Source: Bosea sp. BIWAKO-01
GTDB taxonomy: Bacteria > Pseudomonadota > Alphaproteobacteria > Rhizobiales > Beijerinckiaceae
Length of the DNA: 64,000 bases
Reading direction: 5' to 3'
Assembly: GCF_001748145.1 (NCBI RefSeq)
Contig: NZ_BCQA01000001.1
Span: 2,940,501 to 3,004,500 of the forward strand
Position 1 is the stretch's first letter. Each line of letters begins with the position of its first letter. The position numbers and the translations under genes are program-made. The notes below the pieces were generated by a model. It ran no database searches and was not told the origin of the DNA. It was given only the letters and a program-made list of their open reading frames with translations. Of this stretch, positions 37,771-45,487 are shown one piece after another.

Positions 37771-37874
37771 TCGAACAAAAGTTCTAAGCTATGCCCTTCG
37801 CGTACGTTGAGGCGCTAGCGGAAGGAAACGAATCTCTATCGGAAGCGCGCTACCGATGGACGTTAAACTCCGGA

Positions 37875-38195
37875 TCAGGTCCATGCCGCCGACGAAACTC
37901 GCGCGCCTCGATGCGGTGTCTGGCGGCGCCGAACGACGCCGCCCACCGACCGGCACGCGAACACGGCAAGCGTCAATGCCGTCACGAGGTCGTCGTGCTG
38001 ACCGGAGGGTGCTGCGTAAGCTGACGTGCCACTCGCGCGGACAGTCTGAGCGGCGATTTTCTCGGCATCGGCATGGCTCTCGATACCATGCGCCTCGGCC
38101 TTGGCCTTGGCGATCTCGGCCTCGTGCTGGTCGGTGTTGCGCTTGACGGCGAAGTTGTCGAGCGCGTCGGTTGCTTCGGTGTTGTGGCGGATCTT
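37875..38195 (-). pseudogene. Phage terminase-like C-terminal remnant
   Basis: The minus-strand frame here has protein character: YAAPSGQHDDLVTALTLAVF resembles the G-x-HDDLV-x-ALALA signature near the end of large-terminase nuclease domains, preceded by ALDNFAVKRNTDQHEAEIAK (helical). Character stops near 38195, exactly where the ClpP-like fragment begins on the other strand, so two broken genes are joined. The assignment rests on one short motif. Confidence 0.35.
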
Positions 38196-38632
38196 CCTCA
38201 ATTCGCCGGGAGGGAGCCTGGCCGAAGGGCTTGAGCTCGGCGTGTTGCTCGCCAGGAGCGGCGACATCGACACGGTGGTCGGAGCCATGGACACCTGCTC
38301 CTCTTCCTGCCTCACAGTGTTCGCGGCAGGCAAGAACAAGGGCGTGTTCCCGATCTCGCGGATCGGGGTCCATTCCGCCTCCGCCATCAACATGAGAACG
38401 GGCCAGTCCGTCGAACACTCGCGCACGACGCTGCTGATGATCCGCTTCTACAAGAGCGTCGGAGTGCCGGCCTCGGTTCTCGGCTGGCGGCAAGCGCAGC
38501 AGCTGTATTGCGCACCGCCGTTGGGGCAAAGACGAATTGGCGCTGCAACTCACTTCCAAGTTGCTTGATCGCCCCATCGGCTCGTACTGGCATTGTCCTC
38601 CCGAGTACGCCAATGTCTGTGAGGCGATCTAG
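38196..38632 (+). pseudogene. Frameshifted, N-truncated periplasmic ClpP-like serine peptidase
   Basis: IFLNSPGGSLAEGLELGVLL is the oxyanion strand and loop of ClpP/SppA-like periplasmic proteins, followed by DTCSSSCLTVFAAGKNKG with the candidate catalytic serine and by IGVHSAS. Near 38500 the frame breaks (+1), after which HRRWGKDELALQLTSKLLD and HCPPEYANVCEAI continue to a stop at 38630-38632. The N-terminal part before LNSPGG is missing. A broken member of the peptidase group. Confidence 0.72.
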
Positions 38633-39711
38633 GACGCGGTGAGCCCGCACACGGGCCAGCGTCATATCGACGAAGCTCTCCCGGTCGAAATTTGACTGAG
38701 CGAGTGGTTGAGCGGATCGAGGTATCCAGATCGCGCCGACGATGGGCACTTATGCCGCCGCCCCCATCCCACATTGCGAATGTCCGGCTTCCGGCAAAGA
38801 GCCGGAGCCCGCTTCTGGCGCGACCCAGCCCCTTCGGTCGGCCTGGAGGAACGTCAGAACCACCCTCCTGCGACCTTCGGAATGTCTGCAAACGGGCAAG
38901 GCCACCGCGCCCTTCCACGATCCGGAAGAACGGTCGCGGGCGGGGTGCCGGGCAATAGATTTCTATGCACTGACATGGATAGGCCCTATCGCCGCCCGCA
39001 TCCGCACGGCATGTAGGGGTACGCCGTTCAACAATCAGGAAATCACGTCCCTCACGCGAGGCCGGGCACAGATAGCTCTGGTTGTGCAATGCGTCGCAAC
39101 GCCTGGGCACAACGATGTAGCCATCGCAACAGGTCTCAACGGGTCGCCGCTGCGATGTCTGCCTGCGCCTTTGGATGCATTGATGAGCGGGGCGGCAAAG
39201 ATATTGTCCGCCAGCCGCCGCCTCAGCTTCGCCAGTGCATCGTCTCGACGCAGGTCAATAAGGCCGGCCAGGGCGATGACGCCCCGATGACGATCGCGCC
39301 ATCCATCGTGCAATACCTTTGAGCGGGGACGGCGGCGAAATGTCGCCCGCCGCTTACCCATTGCTTACCCGCTCCGATGAGCAAGCAGGAGGGCATTCGT
39401 TAAGCTGTTGATTTTGTTGGCGCGCCAGACACGTTTCGAACGTGTGACCTTTGCCTTCGGAGGGAAGACGGAAGCTGCAGGTCTCGATCGCCTTGAAGCT
39501 TGAGGACAGTCATCCCGCAGGTGGGCCTGAGAGACGTGGCCGGATCGGGCGACTGCCAGTGCGTTCCGCGTATCCCGTTATCGCTCGGGCGATCATTCCG
39601 AGTAGCATCTGCGAGGCTCAGATCTTGTCAGGAACCGTCATAAACTATCACGTTGCGTCACAGTGACGAGTCAGCCCTCCGTCCGATCTAACTGCGAACC
39701 AATACAAAAAT
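38633..39711. other. Gene-poor stretch between the peptidase island and the ParA/TraL-like operon
   Basis: About 1.1 kb. Several 60-180-codon frames on both strands overlap one another, lack family motifs and look random. Contains the second copy of CAGATCTTGTCAGGA (39619-39633). I see no RNA gene. Confidence 0.35.
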
Positions 39712-39739
39712 GGCCCGATCACCATTGGTGACCGGGCCT
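39706..39739 (-). terminator. Rho-independent terminator of the ParA/TraL-like operon
   Basis: Reading on the minus strand, GGCCCGGTCACC pairs with GGTGATCGGGCC (12 bp, one mismatch, 3-base loop) and is followed by TTTTTGTATT. It lies just beyond the last minus-strand open frame, so it ends that transcript. Confidence 0.85.
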
Positions 39740-39761
39740 GCTTCGAGCGGCTTTCAGGAAA

Positions 39762-39890
39762 TCACCGCGGCCGCTTGAGCGCCGCTGACCGGATCTGGAA
39801 CGCCAATTCAGCGACGATAACGACGATCGCCGACTGCCAGGGCTTGAGAAGTCGGGTGACGGCGGCACTTGGCGTCCGGCCCTGCCGCAT
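39762..39890 (-). CDS. Possible small protein, 42 aa
   Basis: MRQGRTPSAAVTRLLKPWQS followed by AIVVIVAELAFQIR: a basic N-terminus and one hydrophobic segment. It lies between the ParA/TraL-like stop and the terminator, so it would be the last gene of that operon. No good ribosome binding site and no family match known to me. Confidence 0.3.
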   Translation of the reverse strand: MRQGRTPSAAVTRLLKPWQSAIVVIVAELAFQIRSAALKRPR

Positions 39891-39924
39891 AGCGAATTGC
39901 AGGCAATGCCAGATCGCAAATTCT

Positions 39925-40803
39925 CTAAGTCGCTTCCGTCTCGCGGCCAGCCGCTTCAAACGACGCGTCGATCGACTTGGGCGGCGCCCGAAAGGGCAGG
40001 ATCTTGCCGAGTTCCTGTCCCGAGCGGTCATACCATGCAGCAACGGCTGTCACGCAGGCAGCCATTGTGAACTCGTCCTTTCCGAGCAGTTCGCCCAAAA
40101 CCTCTGGATCCTGGTCAATGATCTGCCGCACGCTCAGACCCGTGGGCTTAAGCGTTGCGAGAGACACATCGGCGATCTTGCTCAGCGTGAGGGCACGCGA
40201 CGTTGACGCCGCTTCCGACGCCATCAGGCTGCGCCACGGGGCACTATCTCTCGCGAACTCGAAGCGTCCCACATACTCGTTCTGAACCAGTATCCGCTTG
40301 AAAGAGGGGGCGATCTTGTCCGTGACCTCGAGAAGCCGTTGTGCCTCGGCAATCCGCTCGGGGACATTGGTAGTCATCACCAGTGTGAGAGCGTTGATGC
40401 CCTTCTTCTGCAGGATGGCGTCGAGATTTGCGCGAAGCAGGATCTCCTGGCGCTGCTGGCCGAATCCGCCAGGCCAGTCCCAGAGGACGACACCGCCCTC
40501 CAAGGCGATTCGGTTCAGCTCCTGCAACCCCGGCTTAACAATCCCGACAATGCCGCCCGGGGTGGTTTCGACCTGAGCCAAATCTTCGGTCGCGATGCTG
40601 ACATCGCCGTCACGCAGAGCACCTGCCAGCCGGCGCGACTCGACGCGAACCATGACGTTCGCCACGCCAATATCGTCGAGATAATCCCGCACGCGCTGCA
40701 CGATCGTCGACTTGCCCATATGCGTCGCTTCTGAGACCGCCTCGATCAGCATGGGCGGAATAGCCGTCTCGGTCCTGGTTTTCGAATTGCTGCTTTTAGT
40801 CAT
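39925..40803 (-). CDS. ParA/TraL-like ATPase
   Basis: About 292 residues from ATG 40803 with GGAGAACAGC upstream. A deviant P-loop, THMGKSTIVQRV (~27-38), lacks the usual KGG; VVLWDWPGGFG (~95-105) is the Walker-B-like strand. This pattern matches the TraL-type ATPases of conjugative and mobilisable elements rather than chromosomal ParA. The 3' end of the upstream gene overlaps it slightly. A partial second copy lies at ~33290-33450. Likely concerned with maintenance or transfer of the element that brought this region; no relaxase, coupling protein or type IV secretion gene is seen here. Confidence 0.72.
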   Translation of the reverse strand: MTKSSNSKTRTETAIPPMLIEAVSEATHMGKSTIVQRVRDYLDDIGVANVMVRVESRRLAGALRDGDVSIATEDLAQVETTPGGIVGIVKPGLQELNRIALEGGVVLWDWPGGFGQQRQEILLRANLDAILQKKGINALTLVMTTNVPERIAEAQRLLEVTDKIAPSFKRILVQNEYVGRFEFARDSAPWRSLMASEAASTSRALTLSKIADVSLATLKPTGLSVRQIIDQDPEVLGELLGKDEFTMAACVTAVAAWYDRSGQELGKILPFRAPPKSIDASFEAAGRETEAT

Positions 40804-41329
40804 GCTGTTCTCCAAGCTGGTTGAGCAGCCTTGCTACCCGTAGGTTTGCGTTTGCATGGCTGCGTGAAATCACGCCCGACGGCTCCTGCCGTGCGCTACG
40901 TGCCTCCACCGGCTCCGGAGGGTCCGGGCCGGCCACTTGAAGGCCGGAAGGATCGGCCGCGGGCACGGGACGAGCCCTGGCGAGCGGCTCCGAATCGATG
41001 CGAGCGTGGGCAGGACGCTCATGGGACCGTGCGGCATTGGCGCCGAGTGCGCGCCGGGCCCGGCTGATGGCCGCGGCAACGGCATTCTCGCTGACCTTGC
41101 TTCCGTCAGCGCGCTGGATCCCGGCCTCGGCCATCAACGCGACGAGGTCCTGATGACGTAGACCGCCATCAATGAGGGCCTCGAAGGTCCTGTGGTGTCG
41201 GGCGACCAGCGCGTTGATGGAACGTGTGCGGCCGAGCAGGCCAAACGCATCTGATTCGACGCGCTCCCAAGCTTGGCGCAGATCAGGCGGGAGCCGGCCG
41301 GACAGGCTGGTTGGGACAGGAGCGCTCAT
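40796..41329 (-). CDS. Hypothetical partner of the ParA/TraL-like ATPase (TraK-like position)
   Basis: 177 residues. SGRLPPDLRQAWERVESDAF and QDLVALMAEAGIQRADGSKV then AAISRARRALG look like a small helical DNA-binding protein: the last phrase (helix, turn, A-x-SRARR) recurs in short regulators that sit before TraL-like ATPases. The C-terminal half is proline- and arginine-rich and probably unfolded. The stop overlaps the start of the ATPase gene by 8 bases. Function inferred from position only. Confidence 0.6.
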   Translation of the reverse strand: MSAPVPTSLSGRLPPDLRQAWERVESDAFGLLGRTRSINALVARHHRTFEALIDGGLRHQDLVALMAEAGIQRADGSKVSENAVAAAISRARRALGANAARSHERPAHARIDSEPLARARPVPAADPSGLQVAGPDPPEPVEARSARQEPSGVISRSHANANLRVARLLNQLGEQHD

Positions 41330-41504
41330 CGGGCCGCTCCTGCGAGCGCGCGGGGCGCGTTCGGGCGGGCACTCAGTAGCTCAACTTCGTTTGCACGCAG
41401 TTCGAACGCAGACGCCTGAAACCCAATAAAACCAGGGTTTCCAGCTGAAAGGCCGTGATCGCTAAGTGCTTGATTGTATTCAGTTGAAGCGCTGGGGCAC
41501 GCCC

Positions 41505-41549
41505 TTGACATCGTAGGGGTCACAGGTTCGATCCCTGTCGCGCCCACCA
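41505..41549 (+). pseudogene. 3' fragment of tRNA-Val(GAC); probable attachment-site half
   Basis: From TTGACAT (anticodon loop, GAC) the sequence runs CGTAG, GGGTC, then the T-arm ACAGG-TTCGATC-CCTGT and CGCGCCC-ACCA: the entire 3' part of a tRNA-Val. The 5' half is absent: upstream bases do not supply CTACG for the anticodon stem or GGGCGCG for the acceptor. The break within the anticodon loop is where tyrosine integrases commonly recombine, so this is best read as the displaced att end of an integrated element whose other end carries the whole tRNA gene. Confidence 0.78.
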
Positions 41550-41557
41550 TTTCGCAA

Positions 41558-41597
41558 AACCCGGATATCGCTTTGAAGAGCGGTATCCGGGTTTTTG
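41558..41597 (+). terminator. Strong terminator after the tRNA fragment
   Basis: AACCCGGATA and TATCCGGGTT pair across an inner TCGCT/AGCG helix, followed by TTTT. This is the tRNA gene's own terminator retained behind the att site, and it marks the start of unbroken chromosome. Confidence 0.8.
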
Positions 41598-41766
41598 CGT
41601 TTGGTGCCTGATGTACAGCAGGGGCGCTCCGCCCGATTTTTGAGGGCGGACGGCGCGAATCACCTCCGCCCGCGCTTTGAACAGGTCTCTGCCGGGCTCA
41701 GGCGGGGACCTGCGGCCCCGCCGTTCCCAGGGCCGGTCCACGGGCGACTTGCCGTTGCAAACCCGA

Positions 41767-42921
41767 CTAGCGGGCCGCTGCGAGCATGCGATCGACGAAG
41801 CCGTCGAGCGCGGATTTGTCGATCCAGCGCAGCACCGCGACGAGATCCTGCGCGGGATCGAGCCAGATCGCGTTGACGCCGGCGCCGAGCGCGAAGGCCG
41901 CCGTGGCGGGAACATTCGGACGGGCCGCAGCGCCCCGGTTGAGCCACCAGAGATAGCCGTAACTCTCGAGCGTGGGTGAGGGCGACAACATGTCGTCGAT
42001 CCAGGCCGGCGATAGCAGCTCACGGCCAGCCCAGGCGCCACCGCGCCCTACGAGCAGGCCCAGCCGGGCGTGGTCGCGCGCGCTGATGAAGAGACCGCCG
42101 CCCCAATGGCCGCCGCCGGGCACGGACTGCACGCTCCGGCCGTCGATCTCGACCCAGGAATTGCGGTAGCCCTGCCACTCCCAGCCTTGCGAGGCCCCGA
42201 TCGGGTCCATGATGCGCTCGCGCAGGACCTCGGGCAGCGGCTTGCGGAAGCGCTGCAGCAGGCAATAGGCCAGCAGGTTGACCCGTACGTCATTGTACTC
42301 GTAGTGGCTGCCACATGGCTTGAGCGCGCGCCGTTCGCCCTTGCGGCTGTTGTCGGCGCCCGGTCCGATCTGCCGGTTATGATCGACCTGGTCCGACTTG
42401 CCGAAGATTTCCCCCTGCCATTCGCTCGATTGCTGCAGGAGCTGGCGCCAGGTGATGGTGGCATTCTGCGCGCCCTCGAACCAGGGACCGTCGACGGTCT
42501 TGCCTACAGGCTCGTCGACATCGCGAATCAGTCCGTCGGCGACGGCAAGCCCAGCCAGCACGGCGATATAGCTCTTCGCGATGGAGAAGGTCATGTCGGC
42601 GCGGGCCGTATCGCCCCACTCGGCAACCACGCGGCCGCCCCGGAGGATCAGACCGGCAGGGCCGCCGCGCTCCCTGACCGGGCCGACGATCTCGCTCCAG
42701 GGGCCCGACTCGTTCCATTCGACGAGGCCGACATAGCGCCCGTCGGGATAATAGAAGCTGCGCGGCCAGGTGCTCTCCTGTGCCTTGGCGAAGTCGACGG
42801 CAGTCTGCAGCCTCGCGGCATCGAAGCCGGCTTCGGCCGGTGGAATGGTTTCCCAATCGCCATTGGCCGGCGGTACATAGGCATCATTGCTCTGAGACAC
42901 GTGGCTGATCCTCGGTGGCAT
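41767..42921 (-). CDS. Beta-lactamase-fold serine hydrolase (class C-like)
   Basis: 384 residues of the Beta-lactamase family (PF00144). FSIAKSYIAVL provides the S-x-x-K nucleophile and base, HYEYNDVRVNLL the Y-x-N motif, and GGGHWGGGLF the region of the third motif. No signal peptide is visible, so it is more likely a cytosolic esterase or peptidase than an antibiotic-resistance enzyme. It is the first gene on the chromosomal side of the tRNA fragment and faces it. Confidence 0.85.
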   Translation of the reverse strand: MPPRISHVSQSNDAYVPPANGDWETIPPAEAGFDAARLQTAVDFAKAQESTWPRSFYYPDGRYVGLVEWNESGPWSEIVGPVRERGGPAGLILRGGRVVAEWGDTARADMTFSIAKSYIAVLAGLAVADGLIRDVDEPVGKTVDGPWFEGAQNATITWRQLLQQSSEWQGEIFGKSDQVDHNRQIGPGADNSRKGERRALKPCGSHYEYNDVRVNLLAYCLLQRFRKPLPEVLRERIMDPIGASQGWEWQGYRNSWVEIDGRSVQSVPGGGHWGGGLFISARDHARLGLLVGRGGAWAGRELLSPAWIDDMLSPSPTLESYGYLWWLNRGAAARPNVPATAAFALGAGVNAIWLDPAQDLVAVLRWIDKSALDGFVDRMLAAAR

Positions 42922-43072
42922 TTCGCGGGCCGATCATTGCGAAACGCTACCATACCCGACCGGTCTGAGCCGTCATGTCGAGTGCGATCCCGGCCTGCGC
43001 CGCATACCGGGCGCGCAGAGCGTCTCGCCGGCCCGTTGCAGGTTGTCGGCGCGGGTCGGTGGATGATCCCGG

Positions 43073-43741
43073 CTATGCGGTGCTGTCGTTCAGCGCCATT
43101 TGCCAGAAATCCGCCTCGAGCCGGGAAGCTTTGGCAAAAAGGGTCGTGAGCTCGGCAAAGCGCCGTTCCGTCATCGCCCGCGCGGCGAGATCGTCGAGAT
43201 GACGCCGGGCCGCCGTCGCGATCTCCTGATAGACATCGCCGGCATATTCCCCGATCCAGTCGCGATAGGGATGGTCCCCGAGCGCTTCCGGGCCGGCGGG
43301 AGCGAGGTTTCGCCCGATCTCGGCATAGCCGATCACGCAAGGGGCGAGTGCGACATGCAGATCAAGCAGGTCGCCCGAGACGCCGCAGTCCAGCACGAAC
43401 CGGGTATAGGCAATCGTCGCGGCATGCTCCGGTGCTGCTTCGATCTCCGTGGGGAGCAGCCCCCAACGGCCACAGAGCCGGATATGCAGGTCCATCTCGA
43501 CGTCGAGGATGGCTGCCAGGCCGGCCTTGGCCGCCCGCATGTCGGAAAGCGTGCGGCTCTTGTAGATTGCGAGCGCATAGGCGCGGGCGAACTGGATCAG
43601 GAAGAGATAGTCCTGCACCAGATAGGTGCGGAAGGCGGCCTGCGGCAGCGAGCCGGCCGCCATCTGCCGGACAAAGGCATGGTCGACATAGCTCGTCCAG
43701 TCGGCCTTTGCTGCGGACTTCAGTCGATCGAAAATGTCCAT
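43073..43741 (-). CDS. tenA: Thiaminase II / aminopyrimidine aminohydrolase (TenA)
   Basis: About 222 residues from ATG 43741 (a GTG at 43759 is possible). All-helical TenA fold: DYLFLIQFARAYALA, then DVEMDLHIRL for the substrate-binding acid, and ALAPCVIGYAEIG, which contains the catalytic cysteine and the conserved Y-x-E-I-G. The enzyme hydrolyses thiamine breakdown products to hydroxymethylpyrimidine for salvage. I looked for a TPP riboswitch upstream and saw none. Confidence 0.9.
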   Translation of the reverse strand: MDIFDRLKSAAKADWTSYVDHAFVRQMAAGSLPQAAFRTYLVQDYLFLIQFARAYALAIYKSRTLSDMRAAKAGLAAILDVEMDLHIRLCGRWGLLPTEIEAAPEHAATIAYTRFVLDCGVSGDLLDLHVALAPCVIGYAEIGRNLAPAGPEALGDHPYRDWIGEYAGDVYQEIATAARRHLDDLAARAMTERRFAELTTLFAKASRLEADFWQMALNDSTA

Positions 43742-43995
43742 CTCGGGCGTTGTCTCCACAGGCAGCGTCAGCTGGATCCGCGAAACGCGGCATCAGGCTG
43801 CCGGAACCGATAGGCTTTGGCGGGGCACGGTGCAAATTCCGGCTCTACCCGCGAAATCGAACAGTTTCAGGATGATTCCAGGGATGGACGCGCGCAGCTT
43901 GGATCGCGCTTGGGGCGCGGCTTTCAGTCCGCGATCGATGTGAAGGCCGGACTGTCCGGTTGACGTGAAATTCACTTCGCTCTAGAGACCGGCCC

Positions 43996-44039
43996 GCACT
44001 GGACGACCTGTGCCATCGGTAACGCTGGGGACGGCCCCA
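43996..44039 (+). promoter_or_regulatory. Guanidine-II (mini-ykkC) riboswitch
   Basis: Two hairpins with the diagnostic ACGR loops: GCACTGG-ACGA-CCTGTGC (43996-44013, with one T-T mismatch) and TGGGG-ACGG-CCCCA (44026-44039), separated by 12 bases. This is the complete mini-ykkC architecture. A GGGAGAG ribosome binding site (44047-44053) lies 7 bases after the second hairpin, as expected of a translational switch. It precedes a small frame, atpB-like and gdx on the same strand; gdx, the guanidinium exporter, is the classic target. Confidence 0.88.
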
Positions 44040-44056
44040 TTGTCTCGGGAGAGATA

Positions 44057-44320
44057 ATGGAACCGACATGCCCCAGGCATGGCCGCAGGCCGCTGATTGA
44101 TCAGCTGGCCGGGCCTTCTTCCCAGAAGCTGCCTTCTTCCAAAGAACTGACGAACCACTCCGCCCGCTGGCAGGTCCACGCGCGGCGTCCGGATTCGTCT
44201 CTGGCCCCGCCCCCGATCGAAGCGCTGGCCTGGATGGCCGGGCGCCCGGTGACGCGTCGCGGGGCCATTTCCGTTTCAACCCACATGACGCACGAGGTTC
44301 GCCGTGGCCGGCCCCATTGA
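44057..44320 (+). CDS. Possible 87-aa protein directly under riboswitch control
   Basis: Begins with the ATG immediately after the riboswitch's ribosome binding site and overlaps the atpB-like start by 17 bases. Third codon positions are GC-rich, as in real genes here, but I recognise no motif. It could be a genuine small protein, a translated leader coupling the riboswitch to the genes behind it, or the relic of a gene once placed there. Confidence 0.4.
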   Translation: MEPTCPRHGRRPLIDQLAGPSSQKLPSSKELTNHSARWQVHARRPDSSLAPPPIEALAWMAGRPVTRRGAISVSTHMTHEVRRGRPH

Positions 44321-45053
44321 GCAATTCGAGATCAAGACGCTGTTCAGCCTTGGGGAGATCGCCGGGCAGGAGATCGCCTTCACCAACTCATCCGCCTTCA
44401 TGATCGCGATCGTGGCCATCGCCGGCAGCTTTCTGCTGCTCTCGACCCGCTCCCGTGCGCTTGTTCCCGGACGTGCCCAGGCGCTCAGTGAAATTCTCTA
44501 TGATTTTGTGCGGAACACGCTCAGGAGCATCGCAGGCGAGCATGGCATGCGCTTCTTCCCGCTGGTCTTCTCGCTCTTCATCTTCATCCTGCTGGCCAAT
44601 CTGATCGGGATGCTGCCGTTCGCGTTCACGGTGACGAGCCATATCTCCGTGACCTTCGCGCTTGCGATGCTCGTGTTCTGCACGGTGACGATCTATGGCC
44701 TCGTGAAGCATGGCTTTGGCTTCCTGCGGCTGTTCCTGCCGTCGGGCGTTCCCATCGTCCTGGCGCCGATCATCGTCCTGATCGAGGTCGTCTCCTATAT
44801 CTCGCGACCGATCAGCCATTCGATCCGGCTGTTTGCGGTGATGCTGGCTGGCCATATCGCGCTCAAGGTCTTTGCCGGCTTCGTCGTCGGCATGACCGGT
44901 CTCGGTGCGGTTGGCATTCTTGGCGCGGTCCTGCCGCTGATCATGACGGTCGCCCTCACCGGACTGGAGGTACTGATGGCAATCCTGCAGGCCTACATCT
45001 TCACCATGCTCACCTGCATGTATCTCAACGATGCCCTTCACCCGAGCCATTGA
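44304..45053 (+). CDS. atpB: F0F1 ATP synthase subunit a, orphan copy
   Basis: 249 residues from GTG 44304 and clearly an F0 a-subunit of the alphaproteobacterial kind: [20 protein letters not shown] and, at the proton path, [17 protein letters not shown] with the essential arginine at R175, H184 and Q229 (AILQAYIF). The position equal to E. coli N214 is valine (V179) where the usual sequence is RLFANML. The subunit works only with a c-ring and b-subunits, yet atpI, atpE and atpF are not adjacent; the next gene, 25 bases away, is gdx and the region upstream is a guanidine riboswitch. Probably a second copy with altered function, but the genome's F0 operon cannot be seen from here. Confidence 0.9.
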   Translation: MAGPIEQFEIKTLFSLGEIAGQEIAFTNSSAFMIAIVAIAGSFLLLSTRSRALVPGRAQALSEILYDFVRNTLRSIAGEHGMRFFPLVFSLFIFILLANLIGMLPFAFTVTSHISVTFALAMLVFCTVTIYGLVKHGFGFLRLFLPSGVPIVLAPIIVLIEVVSYISRPISHSIRLFAVMLAGHIALKVFAGFVVGMTGLGAVGILGAVLPLIMTVALTGLEVLMAILQAYIFTMLTCMYLNDALHPSH

Positions 45054-45078
45054 GGCAGAACAAGACGGAGTATCAGCA

Positions 45079-45396
45079 ATGGCCTGGATCTATCTGCTCC
45101 TTGCAGGCGTCTTCGAAGTCGTGTGGGCGTCGACCATGAAACAGTCCGAGGGCTTCACGAAGCTCGGTCCGAGCGTGATCACGATCGTGACCATGATCAT
45201 CAGCTTTGGTCTGCTGGCGGTGGCGATGAAGTCGCTGCCGCTGGGCACGGCCTATGCGATCTGGACGGGAATTGGTGCGGTCGGAGCTTTCCTCGTTGGC
45301 ATCTTCGTCATGGGAGAGGCCGTCACCTTCTTCCGGATCGCCAGCGTCAGTCTCATTGTCGCCGGGCTGATCGGGCTCAAGCTTTCGACGGCCTGA
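45079..45396 (+). CDS. gdx: Guanidinium exporter of the SMR family (Gdx/SugE)
   Basis: 105 residues with four transmembrane segments. AWIYLLLAGVFEVVWASTMK has the essential glutamate (E13) followed by W-A-x-x-x-K, and SEGFTKLGPS and LPLGTAYAIWTGIGA are the Gdx rather than EmrE signatures. It exports guanidinium in exchange for protons. The ATG at 45079 follows CGGAG; the frame extends upstream to 45031 inside atpB-like. The guanidine-II switch about 1 kb upstream suggests induction by guanidine as part of one transcript. Confidence 0.9.
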   Translation: MAWIYLLLAGVFEVVWASTMKQSEGFTKLGPSVITIVTMIISFGLLAVAMKSLPLGTAYAIWTGIGAVGAFLVGIFVMGEAVTFFRIASVSLIVAGLIGLKLSTA

Positions 45397-45424
45397 TGAC
45401 GCGCACCTGCGATCACCGCAGATG

Positions 45425-45454
45425 AACGGCCACCCGATGGGGTGGCCGTTTTGC
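45425..45454. terminator. Bidirectional terminator between gdx and the endostatin-like gene
   Basis: AACGGCCACCC and GGGTGGCCGTT form a perfect 11-bp stem with loop GATG, followed by TT on the plus strand and preceded by a short A run for the minus strand. It lies between two convergent genes. Confidence 0.75.
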
Positions 45455-45487
45455 TTCAGGCGCATGTGTCGATGCGGATCGTTCGGC

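Noticed and set aside
38742..39290. 182-codon plus-strand frame in the gap before the ParA/TraL-like operon
   Set aside because: Overlaps equally long frames in other phases, has no motif and no ribosome binding site.
41461..41549. Complete tRNA gene
   Set aside because: Only the 3' part from the anticodon loop is present; no matching acceptor, D-arm or anticodon 5' strand upstream.
43760..43995. TPP riboswitch upstream of tenA
   Set aside because: No CTGAGA or ACCTGA-type core on the relevant strand.
44388..45050. 220-codon minus-strand frame over atpB
   Set aside because: Extreme composition (Asp, Gln, Arg, His) typical of the complement of a membrane-protein gene; the plus strand is plainly an F0 a-subunit.
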